Positions 43,349 through 53,259 of a stretch of 64,000 bases of DNA are shown here, piece by piece. How positions within the stretch are numbered: position 1 is the stretch's first letter; every line of letters starts with the position of its first letter. The notes under the pieces were generated by a model. It saw nothing but the letters and a program-made list of their open reading frames with translations, ran no database searches and had not been told where the DNA came from. This stretch comes from Paraburkholderia atlantica (GTDB taxonomy: Bacteria > Pseudomonadota > Gammaproteobacteria > Burkholderiales > Burkholderiaceae): the NCBI RefSeq assembly GCF_009362785.1, contig NZ_WHNQ01000017.1, positions 105,990 through 169,989 on the forward strand, read 5' to 3'. The translations under genes were made by a program, and so were the position numbers.

Positions 43349-44656
43349 ATGGCCTATATTTCGCTACTCGCACTTTTCATGACGGTCACGAACTTCGTGC
43401 CCATCAGTGCGATCGGCTTCGTCCCGTTGCTATTGCTGGCATGGCGCTTTTACGGCCGCACTTATCCCGCGTTCATCACGCCGCTTACCGCTTTCACGGT
43501 GCTCGCGATCATCTCGACGCTGCTCTATGATCCGCAGTCGTTCCTCGAATTCGACTTCTATCGGCGCGACGGCAATTTTTTCATCTCCTATCTGCCGATT
43601 TTTGCCGGCTGCGTGTATGCGCATCGCTGGGATCTGAACAAGGTACTGCGTACGCTGTTCATCTTCGCAGTCGTCGTCAATCTGCCGATGTACGCGTACT
43701 TCATCGCAGAGAACGGGCTGTTCAGCATCTTCATTCACCCTAACGACAGCTTCGGCAGCTACTTCATTGCCCGTAACGCGGCCGGCGGCTTCCTGGCGAT
43801 GCTGTTCTGTCTCGGCGTGGCCTGTTACCTGCAGAAGCGCAGCAAGCTGCTGATCGCGCTGCTCGTCTGCAATGCGCTGATGCTGTTTTCGACCTATAGC
43901 CGCGGTTCGCTGCTCGGCGCGGCGGCGGTTCTGCCCTATCTGTACTTTGGCCGCAAGCGCTGGATTCTCGGCACGCTGATCGCCGTGCTGCTGCTCGCCT
44001 CCGCCGCCATCGCGATCTACCATACGCAGCCGAACGTCGACTACATGGGCTATACGTTCGCGATTCATGCCAACGACGCCAAGGTCAACAACCTCAACAT
44101 CCGCTACGAGTGGCTATGGCCGCGAGCGCTCGCGTATTTCGTGCAAAGCCCGCTGGTCGGTCTCGGCTTCGGCTCCTTCGACGACCATATCGGCAGCCTC
44201 TCCTCGTACTTCCATCTGTTCGCGGTGCCGTCCGACATCGTGATCGAACACAGCGACTCGCACGCCCACAACTCGTACCTGAATATCCTCGCCGAGCTCG
44301 GCGTCGTGGGCTTGACGCTGATCCTCGCGTTCTTCTGGAAACTGGTCGAGTGGAGCAAACAGGGAGCGGCATATGCCGCGTTGGTCGAGGGGGGCCGCCA
44401 GTTCGCGGCGTTCCGCTTCGTCGAGATTTCGTCGGTATGCCTGCTGGTGATGTCGGCAACCGAGCATCGGCTGGTCACGCCGTCGAATGTATTGATTCTT
44501 TCTCTGGTGATCTCGCTGCTGCTAGCCGCGCGTCCGCTGGCGGCCACCGCATTCAGGCCCGGCCCGCGCGGAGCGCGCAACGCGGGCATCGTGGGCGCGC
44601 GAGCTACATCGCCCGTGCCCCGGCGCCCGACTCAGGGCGCAACGTCGGCAAGATGA
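43349..44656 (+). CDS. O-antigen ligase / Wzy-type polymerase family membrane protein
   Basis: 435 residues with about ten hydrophobic segments and a large periplasmic loop. The Wzy_C signature SHAHNSYLNILAELGVVG (about 309-326) is clear. GGAG lies six bases before ATG 43349. It is the only rightward gene in this half of the locus and overlaps the convergent glycosyltransferase by 25 bp at their 3' ends. As the only such protein here it is the likely polymerase of the exopolysaccharide. The last 40 residues are polar and Arg-rich. Confidence 0.88.
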   Translation: MAYISLLALFMTVTNFVPISAIGFVPLLLLAWRFYGRTYPAFITPLTAFTVLAIISTLLYDPQSFLEFDFYRRDGNFFISYLPIFAGCVYAHRWDLNKVLRTLFIFAVVVNLPMYAYFIAENGLFSIFIHPNDSFGSYFIARNAAGGFLAMLFCLGVACYLQKRSKLLIALLVCNALMLFSTYSRGSLLGAAAVLPYLYFGRKRWILGTLIAVLLLASAAIAIYHTQPNVDYMGYTFAIHANDAKVNNLNIRYEWLWPRALAYFVQSPLVGLGFGSFDDHIGSLSSYFHLFAVPSDIVIEHSDSHAHNSYLNILAELGVVGLTLILAFFWKLVEWSKQGAAYAALVEGGRQFAAFRFVEISSVCLLVMSATEHRLVTPSNVLILSLVISLLLAARPLAATAFRPGPRGARNAGIVGARATSPVPRRPTQGATSAR

Positions 44657-45822
44657 CGTTCTTCGGCCGGCAGCGACTGGCTCGGCGCATAGGGAAGAAA
44701 CTGTTCGACGCACGCATAAGGGAGCCGCGCATCGACGAAGCCCATCAGCGCCTTCTTGAAGTTCTCCGACGAAAAGCGCTCGGCATTCTTGCGGCACGCG
44801 CGTGCATCGAATAAGGCGGCGTTGCTCTCGAAACGGATAACCGCTTCGAGCAGGGACGCGGTGCTTTGCTCGCCGAAGAATACCCCGGTGGGCCGCTCGA
44901 GCGGCAATCCCACCACCGATTCAAGCGCGCCGCCGCGGCCGAAGGCGATCACCGGCGTGCCGCATGCCTGCGCTTCGACCACGGAAATGCCGAAATCTTC
45001 TTCCGCCGCGAACACGAACGCACGCGCGCGCCGCAGGTGATCGACCAGCACGTCGGACGGCTGATGCCCAAGGATCTTCACGTTGTCGCCGGCCACCGCC
45101 TTGATCTTCTTCATCTCGGGACCGTCGCCGATTACGACCAGCTTGCGCTCAGGCGTTTGTGAAAAAGCCTGAACGATCAGATCAATACGCTTATAAGGCA
45201 CCATCCGCGACGCCGTCACGTAGAAATCCTCTTTCTCCGTACCAATGGACATATTCGCCAGATCGACCGGTGGATAGATCACGGTCGCTTCGCGCTGATA
45301 GGCCTTTCTGATCCGCCGCGCAATGAACTGAGAATTGGCAACGAGATGATCGACGCCATTCGCGGAGCGGGAATCCCAGCCGCGAATGTAGTGAAGCAGC
45401 ACGCGCGCCAACGCGGAGCGCAGTCCCCGGTCGAGATGGGATTCGCGCAGGTACTGATGTTGCAGATCCCACGCATAGCGGATCGGCGAATGAATGTAGC
45501 TGATATGCACCTGGTTCGGCCCGGTCAACACGCCTTTGGCGACCGCGTGCGAGCTCGAAATGACGAGATCGTAGCCGGACAGATCCACCTGCTCGATCGC
45601 AATCGGCATCAACGGTAGATAGGCGCGGTATCGTCTTCGCGCAAATGGCATCTTCTGGATGAAGGACGTATTGACGGACTTCCCCTTCACGCACTCGCGG
45701 TCTTCGAGAAAATCGACAATCGAAAAGACGTCCGCATCCGGGAAGCACTCGATGATGTTCTTCAATACTTTCTCGGCGCCGCCGGACACTACCAGCCAAT
45801 CGTGAACAATAGCGACTTTCAC
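44632..45822 (-). CDS. Glycosyltransferase family 4 (first copy)
   Basis: 396 residues, GT-B fold. N-terminal VKVAIVHDWLVVSGGAEKV; C-terminal donor domain with RMVPYKRIDLIVQAF and EEDFGISVVEAQACGTPVIA, the E-x7-E element of retaining family-4 enzymes. The GTG at 45822 has AGGAGG six bases upstream and is preferred to an ATG at 45861. It overlaps the 3' end of the polymerase gene by 25 bp. Likely a mannosyl- or related transferase acting on the lipid-linked repeat unit in the cytoplasm. Confidence 0.92.
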   Translation of the reverse strand: MKVAIVHDWLVVSGGAEKVLKNIIECFPDADVFSIVDFLEDRECVKGKSVNTSFIQKMPFARRRYRAYLPLMPIAIEQVDLSGYDLVISSSHAVAKGVLTGPNQVHISYIHSPIRYAWDLQHQYLRESHLDRGLRSALARVLLHYIRGWDSRSANGVDHLVANSQFIARRIRKAYQREATVIYPPVDLANMSIGTEKEDFYVTASRMVPYKRIDLIVQAFSQTPERKLVVIGDGPEMKKIKAVAGDNVKILGHQPSDVLVDHLRRARAFVFAAEEDFGISVVEAQACGTPVIAFGRGGALESVVGLPLERPTGVFFGEQSTASLLEAVIRFESNAALFDARACRKNAERFSSENFKKALMGFVDARLPYACVEQFLPYAPSQSLPAEERHLADVAP

Positions 45823-45873
45823 TTCGACCTCCTGTGACAATCCACCCAAACTCCCGCACACCCACGCGCCACC

Positions 45874-47190
45874 TCAATCGTCCTTTGCGCCGCCTGCCTG
45901 CGTACGAAGCCCGCACACCACCCGCACCCGCGCGAGCGCCCGCTCGGCGCCGGGCAACACCCCGACCAGCTCGAGGCGAATCAGCACGCCGAGCAGCGTC
46001 ACCGACAGCGCCGCTTCGCCGATCACCCGAGCAGAGGCCATGCCAATCGCGCCGAAACGCGGCGCGAGAACCAGCGCCGACGCGAGATTGACCAGCGCCG
46101 AGGCGACGCCCGCAATCGCGAGTACCCGGTCTTTCCTGCGCGGTACGAACACATACATCGCGACGAACTCATTGAAGGCCGCGAACGGGAACATCCATGC
46201 AAATACCTGCAATACGTGCACACTCGGCTCGAACGCGGCGCCGAGAATCAGCGGCAACACGAAAGGCGAAAGCGCCAACGCGCCGCACAGCACGAGCACG
46301 CCATAGCCGAACAGCAACACGGCGCCGCGTCGCGTCGTTACATGCGCGCCCGCCTTGTCGCCCTGCGCGAGCTGCCGGGTTATCGTCGGAATAAAGACCT
46401 GCGCCGCGGGGGCCATCAGGCTCAGACCAATCGTCGCGAAACGCTCGGCCGCGCCGAAATAGCCGACCTCCGCCGGCGTCGCGAACAAGGTCAGCAGATA
46501 CGTGGACGATGCCGTCAGCACGACGGAGCCCGACGAATAGCAGAACAGCATCGTCGACCTGCGCACGAGCGGCAGGACGCCGGAAAACGCCAGACGCGGC
46601 CAACCGAGTTGCCACGTCGTCAAACCATAGGCAATGACCAACGAGACCACACCTGCAATCAGCAGGCTCGCCAACACCCATACGGCGTCGTTCGGTCCTT
46701 TGACGAGCGTCAGCACCAGCACGAGACTCAGCGCGAAGCCGAACACTTCGATCATGACCGGCGTGCGAATCTGTTGCCGCCCCTGAAACAGCCAGCCGAG
46801 ATTGCACGCCGACACGATGCCTAGCAAGGTGGCGAGCATGCCGATCAGAGGCTGCTCCGCCAATAATGGAGAACAGAACGTCGCAATGATGCCGATGCCC
46901 GCGCCGATCACGGCGAGTACTAGCCGCGCGCTGACATGCAGCGAGTAGATCGCATTGCATTCCTGAGTCGACTGCGCTTTCGCCACCTCACGCATGCCGA
47001 CAAAGGTGAAGCCGAAGCCGACGAGCATCCAGATTACGTTCATCAGCGACATCGACGCGAGTACCCGGCCGTATTCGGCCACGCCAAGCACCCGGCCATA
47101 AAACGGCACGACGATCATGAGGTACACGTACCTCATGAAATAGCCGACGTACACAAATACGATTAAGTTGGTGCTCGTTCGTCTATCCAT
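45874..47190 (-). CDS. Wzx-type polysaccharide flippase
   Basis: 438 residues with about 12-14 hydrophobic segments, MOP/MATE-type polysaccharide exporter. It flips the lipid-linked repeat unit across the inner membrane. AAGGAGG precedes ATG 47190 at five- to six-base spacing. Same-strand neighbours are a GT4 (51 bp downstream) and a GT2 (16 bp upstream), so all belong to one operon read from the Wzc-type gene. The C-terminus is basic and cytosolic. Confidence 0.88.
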   Translation of the reverse strand: MDRRTSTNLIVFVYVGYFMRYVYLMIVVPFYGRVLGVAEYGRVLASMSLMNVIWMLVGFGFTFVGMREVAKAQSTQECNAIYSLHVSARLVLAVIGAGIGIIATFCSPLLAEQPLIGMLATLLGIVSACNLGWLFQGRQQIRTPVMIEVFGFALSLVLVLTLVKGPNDAVWVLASLLIAGVVSLVIAYGLTTWQLGWPRLAFSGVLPLVRRSTMLFCYSSGSVVLTASSTYLLTLFATPAEVGYFGAAERFATIGLSLMAPAAQVFIPTITRQLAQGDKAGAHVTTRRGAVLLFGYGVLVLCGALALSPFVLPLILGAAFEPSVHVLQVFAWMFPFAAFNEFVAMYVFVPRRKDRVLAIAGVASALVNLASALVLAPRFGAIGMASARVIGEAALSVTLLGVLIRLELVGVLPGAERALARVRVVCGLRTQAGGAKDD

Positions 47191-47206
47191 GCCGTCCTCC
47201 TTCGCC

Positions 47207-48217
47207 TCAGCGTCCTGCGACGCGACGGCGCGCAAGCGGGTTCGCGATATAACGCACCGCGAAATCCGACAGCGGCGAGTAAGGCACGAGACACAGGCTC
47301 GACAGTACGAGCGTGCCGAGCTTCTTCTTCAGGCTCCAGAACGGGTTTGCAATGATGATGTGCAGATAGTTGCGTGAATCCCGGATCATCCAACGCCAAC
47401 GCCTGAAGAACGTCGCGCGATAAACGGAAGAGCAGAATGTCGCTTTCTCGTGTGAGAAGTCGAGAAATGTGGCCGGTAATTCTATGTCGAGCCGGTCTTT
47501 TGCAATATTTCGCAAAATGGCCCAGCGCATGTTGAACGCGCGCGGCGCTTTCGTCAGTTGTTCGGAGTTCGCGAACGACACCGTTTCGCTGCCCGCGTTA
47601 TGCACCCGGTAGCCGCCTAGCGACTTCGACACGGTCGCTATCGGTCCAGCCAGCGCGACGCCGTAGATCGCGTAAAAGTCCGCGCCATAGCGATTCACGC
47701 CCTCTTCGGGGACCGGGAAGATCTGCTTGAGCGCACTCACCCGGTAGGCATTGCCAGACGCGGGCGGCGACGGATAGAGCCAACCGCCGCGCAGCAGACT
47801 GCCGCAGTCGGGGGGCGGCTCGCTATTCGGCACGTAGGCACCCGTCAATGCACCTTCGCTGTCCATCACGTCGAGCCGGAACTGCACCTTGGCCCACTCG
47901 CCGTGCTCGAAAAAGCGCATGACTTCGGTGACCGCGGATGGGTACAGCACGTCATCGGAATCGAGAAAGATCACAAACTCGGTGCTGAGCGACGCAATTG
48001 CATGGTTGTAGGCGGACACCTGTCCGCCATTTTTCTTGCACAGCGCCACTACGCGCTCGCCATAGCTTTCGATGATCCCGCGCGACCCGTCGGTCGAGCC
48101 ATCGTCGACGACCATGACCGTAGTCGCCGGATAGTCCTGCGCGAGCGCCGAGTCGATCGCCGCTGCAAGATAGTGCTCGTAGTTGTAATTGCAAATCGCA
48201 ATGGTGACCTGTTTCAT
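47207..48217 (-). CDS. Glycosyltransferase family 2
   Basis: 336 residues, GT-A fold: TIAICNYNYEHYLAAAIDSAL, VVDDGSTDGSRGI and the metal-binding DSDD in FVIFLDSDDVLYPSA. A weakly hydrophobic region near 280-310 may touch the membrane. It transfers a sugar to the growing repeat unit. ATG 48217 has no good ribosome binding site. It lies 69 bp after the glycoside hydrolase stop in the same operon. Confidence 0.9.
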   Translation of the reverse strand: MKQVTIAICNYNYEHYLAAAIDSALAQDYPATTVMVVDDGSTDGSRGIIESYGERVVALCKKNGGQVSAYNHAIASLSTEFVIFLDSDDVLYPSAVTEVMRFFEHGEWAKVQFRLDVMDSEGALTGAYVPNSEPPPDCGSLLRGGWLYPSPPASGNAYRVSALKQIFPVPEEGVNRYGADFYAIYGVALAGPIATVSKSLGGYRVHNAGSETVSFANSEQLTKAPRAFNMRWAILRNIAKDRLDIELPATFLDFSHEKATFCSSVYRATFFRRWRWMIRDSRNYLHIIIANPFWSLKKKLGTLVLSSLCLVPYSPLSDFAVRYIANPLARRRVAGR

Positions 48218-48286
48218 GATGTGTCAACGCTATCCGTCAGGTTCGGTCCGCCGGCTCCCGGCGACCGTCAAGCTCGCGAAATCTCG

Positions 48287-49756
48287 CTATGCCACCGCCG
48301 GCGCCGCACTACGTACCACGAGATAAGCCAGATGTTTGGGCGGATTGTTACCAGCACCGTTCACCTTGTCGGGTACCTTGAATCGCACGTTCATCGAATC
48401 GTTTTCCCAACTCAATGCAACATTGCCCGGTGCGCTCGCCTCGCCGCTCAGCGCATCGATGAAATCGGCCTTTACCGCGTGCGAGCGCAGCGCCTGCAGC
48501 CCGCCGATGGAAATGTTCTGCCAGCCCGCGCTGCTGCTCACCTGCATCACGAGGTCGTTGCCGGAAAGCAAGGCATTTGCAGCAACACCCGGACCGCCTT
48601 GCAGCGGCTTTGAAAAACTGGCCAGATGTCCACCCACGGTTTCTTGCAACACGACCAAGCTTCGACCGGAAACGTTGTAGGTTCGTTCAGGCGGACCGGG
48701 GTGCGTGAGACGATACGGTTCATAGCCTTCCCAGTGATAGATCATCGACAGGTACTTGTTCGGATCGTCCCAATTCCTGCCGAGCGCCCACACCGCGAAG
48801 TCGAAGAAATAGCGCGGCAAATAGTGCGGGTCTTTCATGTACTCATTGCCGATCTCCGTTTGCCAGATGCCGCGCGCGGGACCGTTCTTCACGTACTTCT
48901 GGTACAGCGATTCCATATCGGCTACCGGCAAATAGTGCGTGTCGATGTAGTCAACCCAATCGAGCATGCGCTCTTTCAATGCCGGACTGCGATATTCGAG
49001 CCAGCGGTAGAAGTTATCGAGCCCCCCCTGGTCGGGCCAGCCGCCATACACCACATACGCGCGATGACTGCGAATGATGCGGGCCGCAGGAATATGAACC
49101 CGCTCGACGTAATCCTGCATCGCGCGTTCATACGGTTTCGAGCGTTTTTCGTCCTTGCTGAACCCCGGGCCGCGCCAGAACACCGACTGCTGCAAGCCGC
49201 CGGACAATCTTCCAGCCGCCTCGTTCCAGATCTGGAAATAGCGCAGGTTATAAGGCGGCGCGGAATACTTGCGGACCACCGCGTCGACGTACTGCTTCCA
49301 TGCATCCACGTCGACGGGTGCCGAATTGCTTTCGCCCGGCACGCTCGCATTCCATCTCGGCGTATAGCCGAGCGTTAGCAGCGAACCGATTCCATTGCGT
49401 TCGTTTCTCAGCAGCCTGGACGGCAGATCGACATCGAACGCCGAGCTGGTTTTGTCGATGCGCATCGCCTCGCCGCGCCGCTCAGGTTGACCAGGGCCGA
49501 CCGAGTCACGACCCCAGCTGATGCCCATCGCTCGCCACATCTCGATGTCGGCGGCCGATCCGGCCCAGCCGTTGGCGCCGATCAGATCCGTCATCATGCG
49601 GGCGCGCGCGTTCGCGGCCGCTGGGTCCGGTACCAACGCGAAAGCGGGCCTGATATCCGACAACGGCGCGGCCGCACCCGCCGCCAACGCGGCCAGTGTG
49701 CGCAATGCGCGTCGTCTGCCAGCACGGGTCTTCATGCGATCCATGTTCGTGCCCAT
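48287..49756 (-). CDS. Exported clan GH-A glycoside hydrolase of the exopolysaccharide locus
   Basis: About 489 residues. A twin-Arg-like/Sec signal (GRRRALRTLAALAAGAAA) precedes a TIM-barrel domain with the acid/base in YFQIWNEAAG and the nucleophile Glu in GIWQTEIGNEYM, the classic clan-A pair, as in GH5/GH39-like enzymes. A beta-sandwich domain follows (about 375-489). Starts at 49756, 49744 or 49735 are possible. Within the polysaccharide operon it probably trims or cleaves the polymer in the periplasm, limiting chain length or helping release. Confidence 0.8.
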   Translation of the reverse strand: MGTNMDRMKTRAGRRRALRTLAALAAGAAAPLSDIRPAFALVPDPAAANARARMMTDLIGANGWAGSAADIEMWRAMGISWGRDSVGPGQPERRGEAMRIDKTSSAFDVDLPSRLLRNERNGIGSLLTLGYTPRWNASVPGESNSAPVDVDAWKQYVDAVVRKYSAPPYNLRYFQIWNEAAGRLSGGLQQSVFWRGPGFSKDEKRSKPYERAMQDYVERVHIPAARIIRSHRAYVVYGGWPDQGGLDNFYRWLEYRSPALKERMLDWVDYIDTHYLPVADMESLYQKYVKNGPARGIWQTEIGNEYMKDPHYLPRYFFDFAVWALGRNWDDPNKYLSMIYHWEGYEPYRLTHPGPPERTYNVSGRSLVVLQETVGGHLASFSKPLQGGPGVAANALLSGNDLVMQVSSSAGWQNISIGGLQALRSHAVKADFIDALSGEASAPGNVALSWENDSMNVRFKVPDKVNGAGNNPPKHLAYLVVRSAAPAVA

Positions 49757-49762
49757 CCATCG

Positions 49763-50878
49763 CTAGCTCGCTGACGCGCGCGGTGCCAGTTCTGGCAGCC
49801 GCTCGCCGGTCTTTACATCGAGGATTTCGAGCACCTGTTGCGCCGCGCGCTCCCAGCGAAATTCGCGTGCATGCAGCAGCCCAGCTCTGCGGTATTGCTG
49901 GCGAAGATCGGCGTCGCTCATCATCTGCGCGATCTTTGCGGCAATGTCGTCCGCGGAAGTCGCGTCGCAGTACATCGCGGCATCCCCGCACGCTTCCGGT
50001 ATCGACGTACGCGCCGACGCAATCACCGGACAGCCGCAATACATCGCTTCAAGAGGCGGCAGGCCGAAGCCTTCGTACAACGACGGAAACACGAGGCATC
50101 CAGCGTTCTCGTATAGCCCCTTCAACTCCTCGTCGGACACGAATCCGGCCCACACCACCTGCCGGGAATGCAGCGGATGCTCGACGCCCGCACTGCTGAA
50201 GATGCGCGGATACTGTTTTCCGACGATGACGAATTTCACGTCGCGCAGATGCCCGAGCCGCGCGATTGCATCGAGCGCGCCGCGCAGATTCTTGCGCGGG
50301 TCGAGACTGCCGACGATCACGCAATAGGCGTCCTTGTTCAATTCGAGCCGTTGCAGCACCGACGGGTCGGCTACGATCCGGTCGAGATGATCCGCGCCGG
50401 GCGCCACCACTTTTACACGCGATTCGTCGATTTTCAGGTGATGGCAGATACGCATTTTCGAATACGTCGACACCGTCAGAACGATAGGATGCGTGCGGGG
50501 CAATAGGGTGAAAACGATGCGATACCAGAGCCGGAATTTCCTCGAAAAGCCTTGCGGCACGTCGAAGACGGCCATGTCGTGCACCATCACGACCTGACTG
50601 TGCTTGAACAGCGGATTCGTATTGCACAGACTCAGCAGCGTGATGCCGCGTGCCGCGATTGGCAGCGTAATCTGCTCCCACAACGTGCCACGCAGCCACG
50701 GAAAGCGCCGTTGCGGTTTGAGCAGCGCCCCGGGCTCGAGCGCGTTTTGTGGCAGGAACAATTCCGGTTCATCACCGGGCGCGGCGCGCATCTGCATGGC
50801 CCTCGTCAGCTCATACGCCACGCGTTGAACCCCTGTGATGGTCTGCGAAGTAAACTTTCCATTGATTGCAAAGGCCAT
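49763..50878 (-). CDS. Glycosyltransferase family 4 (second copy)
   Basis: 371 residues, GT-B fold. N-terminal FTSQTITGVQRVAYEL; donor domain with GSLDPRKNLRGALDAI and PSLYEGFGLPPLEAMYCGCP, the E-x7-E region. GGAG before ATG 50878 is well spaced. It lies 59 bp after the Wzc-type gene and 6 bp before the hydrolase frame, in the same leftward operon. Similar to mannosyltransferase-type members; specificity not readable. Confidence 0.92.
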   Translation of the reverse strand: MAFAINGKFTSQTITGVQRVAYELTRAMQMRAAPGDEPELFLPQNALEPGALLKPQRRFPWLRGTLWEQITLPIAARGITLLSLCNTNPLFKHSQVVMVHDMAVFDVPQGFSRKFRLWYRIVFTLLPRTHPIVLTVSTYSKMRICHHLKIDESRVKVVAPGADHLDRIVADPSVLQRLELNKDAYCVIVGSLDPRKNLRGALDAIARLGHLRDVKFVIVGKQYPRIFSSAGVEHPLHSRQVVWAGFVSDEELKGLYENAGCLVFPSLYEGFGLPPLEAMYCGCPVIASARTSIPEACGDAAMYCDATSADDIAAKIAQMMSDADLRQQYRRAGLLHAREFRWERAAQQVLEILDVKTGERLPELAPRASAS

Positions 50879-50937
50879 CTGGTTCTCCGTTTTACGCCAT
50901 CGCGAATGCGCTTTACCGCGTTGGGGTCTCCACACGC

Positions 50938-53259
50938 TCAGGCGCCCCGCGGCGCTTGCTGCCCGGCGTCGTTCTCGCCGAAATCGCTGGCATAGTTCGT
51001 TTCGTAACCGTAATTTTTCCTGCTTCGACGCAGCGGAATGCCGTTGAACACCGCGCCCGCGATGCGACCTTCCGCGCGCTCCACCTTTCTGATGGTGTCG
51101 GCGATCTCCTCCTCGCTTTGCATACCCGAACGCAGCACGAGCAGCGAAGCGCCCGCCTCGTTCGCGACGATCGAGGCGTCGGTGACCGCGAGGAAAGGCG
51201 GCGTATCGATGATCACCAGATCGAACTGACTCGACAGCCGTTCGAGTACATCCTTCAGGCGCGGCTTCATCAGCAGCGCGGCGGGATTCTCCGGTCGCAC
51301 GCCGCACGACAGGAACGTCAATCCGTCGATACGGGTCGAGCGCAACGCATTACGCAGCGGCAGACGTTCGGCCAGCACTTCGGAGAGGCCGCCGCGATTG
51401 CTCTCGTTGAATAGCGAGGCGAGATGCCCGCGCCGCATATCGGCATCGATCAGCACCACGCGCTGGCCGACTTCCGCGTGCAGGATCGCCAGATTCGCGG
51501 CGACGAAGCTTTTACCGGCGGACGGCGTGGGGCCGATGATCATCACGATGTTGTTGCGTGCATGCGCGAGATCGCGCGTGACTGCAGTCCGTACGCTGCG
51601 CAGCGCTTCGACCGACGTGTCGTGCGGAAAGCGCGCGGCAAGAATCCTGTTCTGAATGCCCGTATCGAGCTGAATCTCGTGCAGGCTCTTCTGCAGCGGC
51701 GGATGGGCACGCCCGGTCGCTGGCGGCAAAGACTTGCGCCCCGCGGTCGCATCGCGATCGAGCAGCAGTTGCTGATGGCTGAACAGAATCTCGCCGAACA
51801 CCGGCACGCTCATCTGGCGCTCGACGTAGCGCGGGTCGGTCACGCCGATCATCACGTGGCGGCGCATGAAGACCAACACGACGCCGGACACGATACCGAG
51901 TACCAATCCACCGCCGAGCACGAGAATCGGCTGCGGCATCACCGGCATATGCGGCCTGATCGCCTGATCGAGAATATGCGCGCCGCCCGTCGTGCTGGCG
52001 CGACGCACCTGCAATTGTTCTGCCTTCTGCACCATGCCGAGATACACCGTTTCCGCGACCTTCTGCGCGCGGATCAGATCGACGCTCTCGCGCTCCGACG
52101 CCGGCATGCCGTTGAAATGGTCGGAGAATTTCGCTTTCGCTTCTTTCAATTGCGCCAGTTGCTCATCGATGTTCTGCACCCAGCGGCTCTGTGGCGTATA
52201 GCGCTCGAGCATTTGCGTGCGCTGCAATTGCAACGTCGCGATCTGCTTGTCGAGATCGAGGCCGCCCTGCAAATAGGCTTGCGCCTCGTTGGTCGGCTGC
52301 ATCGATTGCGAGTTCGAGCGGAAGTTCTTCAGCGCTTCCTCGGCTTTTCGCAGATCGCCGAGTAGACGCGGGAGTTCGCCGTTAATAAACGCGAGCGTCT
52401 GCGTGTCGTTCGACTGCCGGCTCGCCACCGCGGATGCGAGGTATTGCTGTCCCAATGCATTGGCGACGGCCGCGGCCTTGTCCGGACTCTTGTCGCGGTA
52501 CTGGATTTGCAGCAGCCCCGAGTCTTTCACTTTGTCGCCGATCTTGATCAGATTCTCGAAGCGCTTGATCGCATCGAGCTCATTCCAGCGGATCACTTCG
52601 AATTTCGTGCCCGGCCGCGCAGCGAGTTCCTTCACGAGCATCGACACGCCGTTCTGCTTGACCGGCATGCCGACCGTGCCGCTCGCCAGCAACTCGCCGG
52701 AAGGGCCATGCAATTCGAAGGCGCCATTGTCGAGCGCGGTCAAGGTGAGCTTCTCTTCTTCGAGATCGCGTGGCACGTCGAGCGCGGCGATCTGCACGCG
52801 CTCGCCGCCCCATGCATACGATTTCAGACCGAGCCACGGCGCGGAAGGCTGTCCCGGTGTAGCAAATTTTTCGGCGATGTCGCCGAGCACCGGAAGCTTG
52901 TGCGGCTTTACTGAAATGTCGAAACGGAACTGGTCGATCACCGGCTGCAGAACCGACCTGCTTTCCATGACCGCCATTTCCGTTACCGACGACGGCGTCG
53001 GTGGTGGCAACAGTTCCTGGTTCTGCAACGCAAGTCCGAGCGCATTTGGCTCGGGTGGGTCCACACGAACGATTACGTCGGCGGAATAGATGGGTGTGGC
53101 AATCAGAAGATACGCGACCGCGAGCGTGAGGACGACGACCGTCGTCACCACGATCTCCCAGATGTGGTCACGCATTAGCGTGAGCATCCCGCTGGCACTC
53201 AGTTGTCTGCGCTCTGTATCAACAGCGGGATAGAGCGAGTTTTGCGGATAGTAATCCAC
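50938..53259 (-). CDS. Polysaccharide co-polymerase with tyrosine autokinase domain (Wzc/BceF type)
   Basis: About 773 residues: membrane segment near 37-57, Wzz-type periplasmic domain with coiled coils (about 260-420), second membrane segment (about 440-462) and a cytosolic BY-kinase domain with GPTPSAGKS, VVLIDADMRRG and LVIIDTPPF. The C-terminal tyrosine cluster is short (NYGYETNY). The GTG at 53259 has AAGGA eight bases upstream; the open frame reaches a TTG at 53289. It controls chain length and export with a Wza-type channel and a phosphatase, neither of which is in the window. It is the first gene of the leftward operon. Confidence 0.92.
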   Translation of the reverse strand: MDYYPQNSLYPAVDTERRQLSASGMLTLMRDHIWEIVVTTVVVLTLAVAYLLIATPIYSADVIVRVDPPEPNALGLALQNQELLPPPTPSSVTEMAVMESRSVLQPVIDQFRFDISVKPHKLPVLGDIAEKFATPGQPSAPWLGLKSYAWGGERVQIAALDVPRDLEEEKLTLTALDNGAFELHGPSGELLASGTVGMPVKQNGVSMLVKELAARPGTKFEVIRWNELDAIKRFENLIKIGDKVKDSGLLQIQYRDKSPDKAAAVANALGQQYLASAVASRQSNDTQTLAFINGELPRLLGDLRKAEEALKNFRSNSQSMQPTNEAQAYLQGGLDLDKQIATLQLQRTQMLERYTPQSRWVQNIDEQLAQLKEAKAKFSDHFNGMPASERESVDLIRAQKVAETVYLGMVQKAEQLQVRRASTTGGAHILDQAIRPHMPVMPQPILVLGGGLVLGIVSGVVLVFMRRHVMIGVTDPRYVERQMSVPVFGEILFSHQQLLLDRDATAGRKSLPPATGRAHPPLQKSLHEIQLDTGIQNRILAARFPHDTSVEALRSVRTAVTRDLAHARNNIVMIIGPTPSAGKSFVAANLAILHAEVGQRVVLIDADMRRGHLASLFNESNRGGLSEVLAERLPLRNALRSTRIDGLTFLSCGVRPENPAALLMKPRLKDVLERLSSQFDLVIIDTPPFLAVTDASIVANEAGASLLVLRSGMQSEEEIADTIRKVERAEGRIAGAVFNGIPLRRSRKNYGYETNYASDFGENDAGQQAPRGA

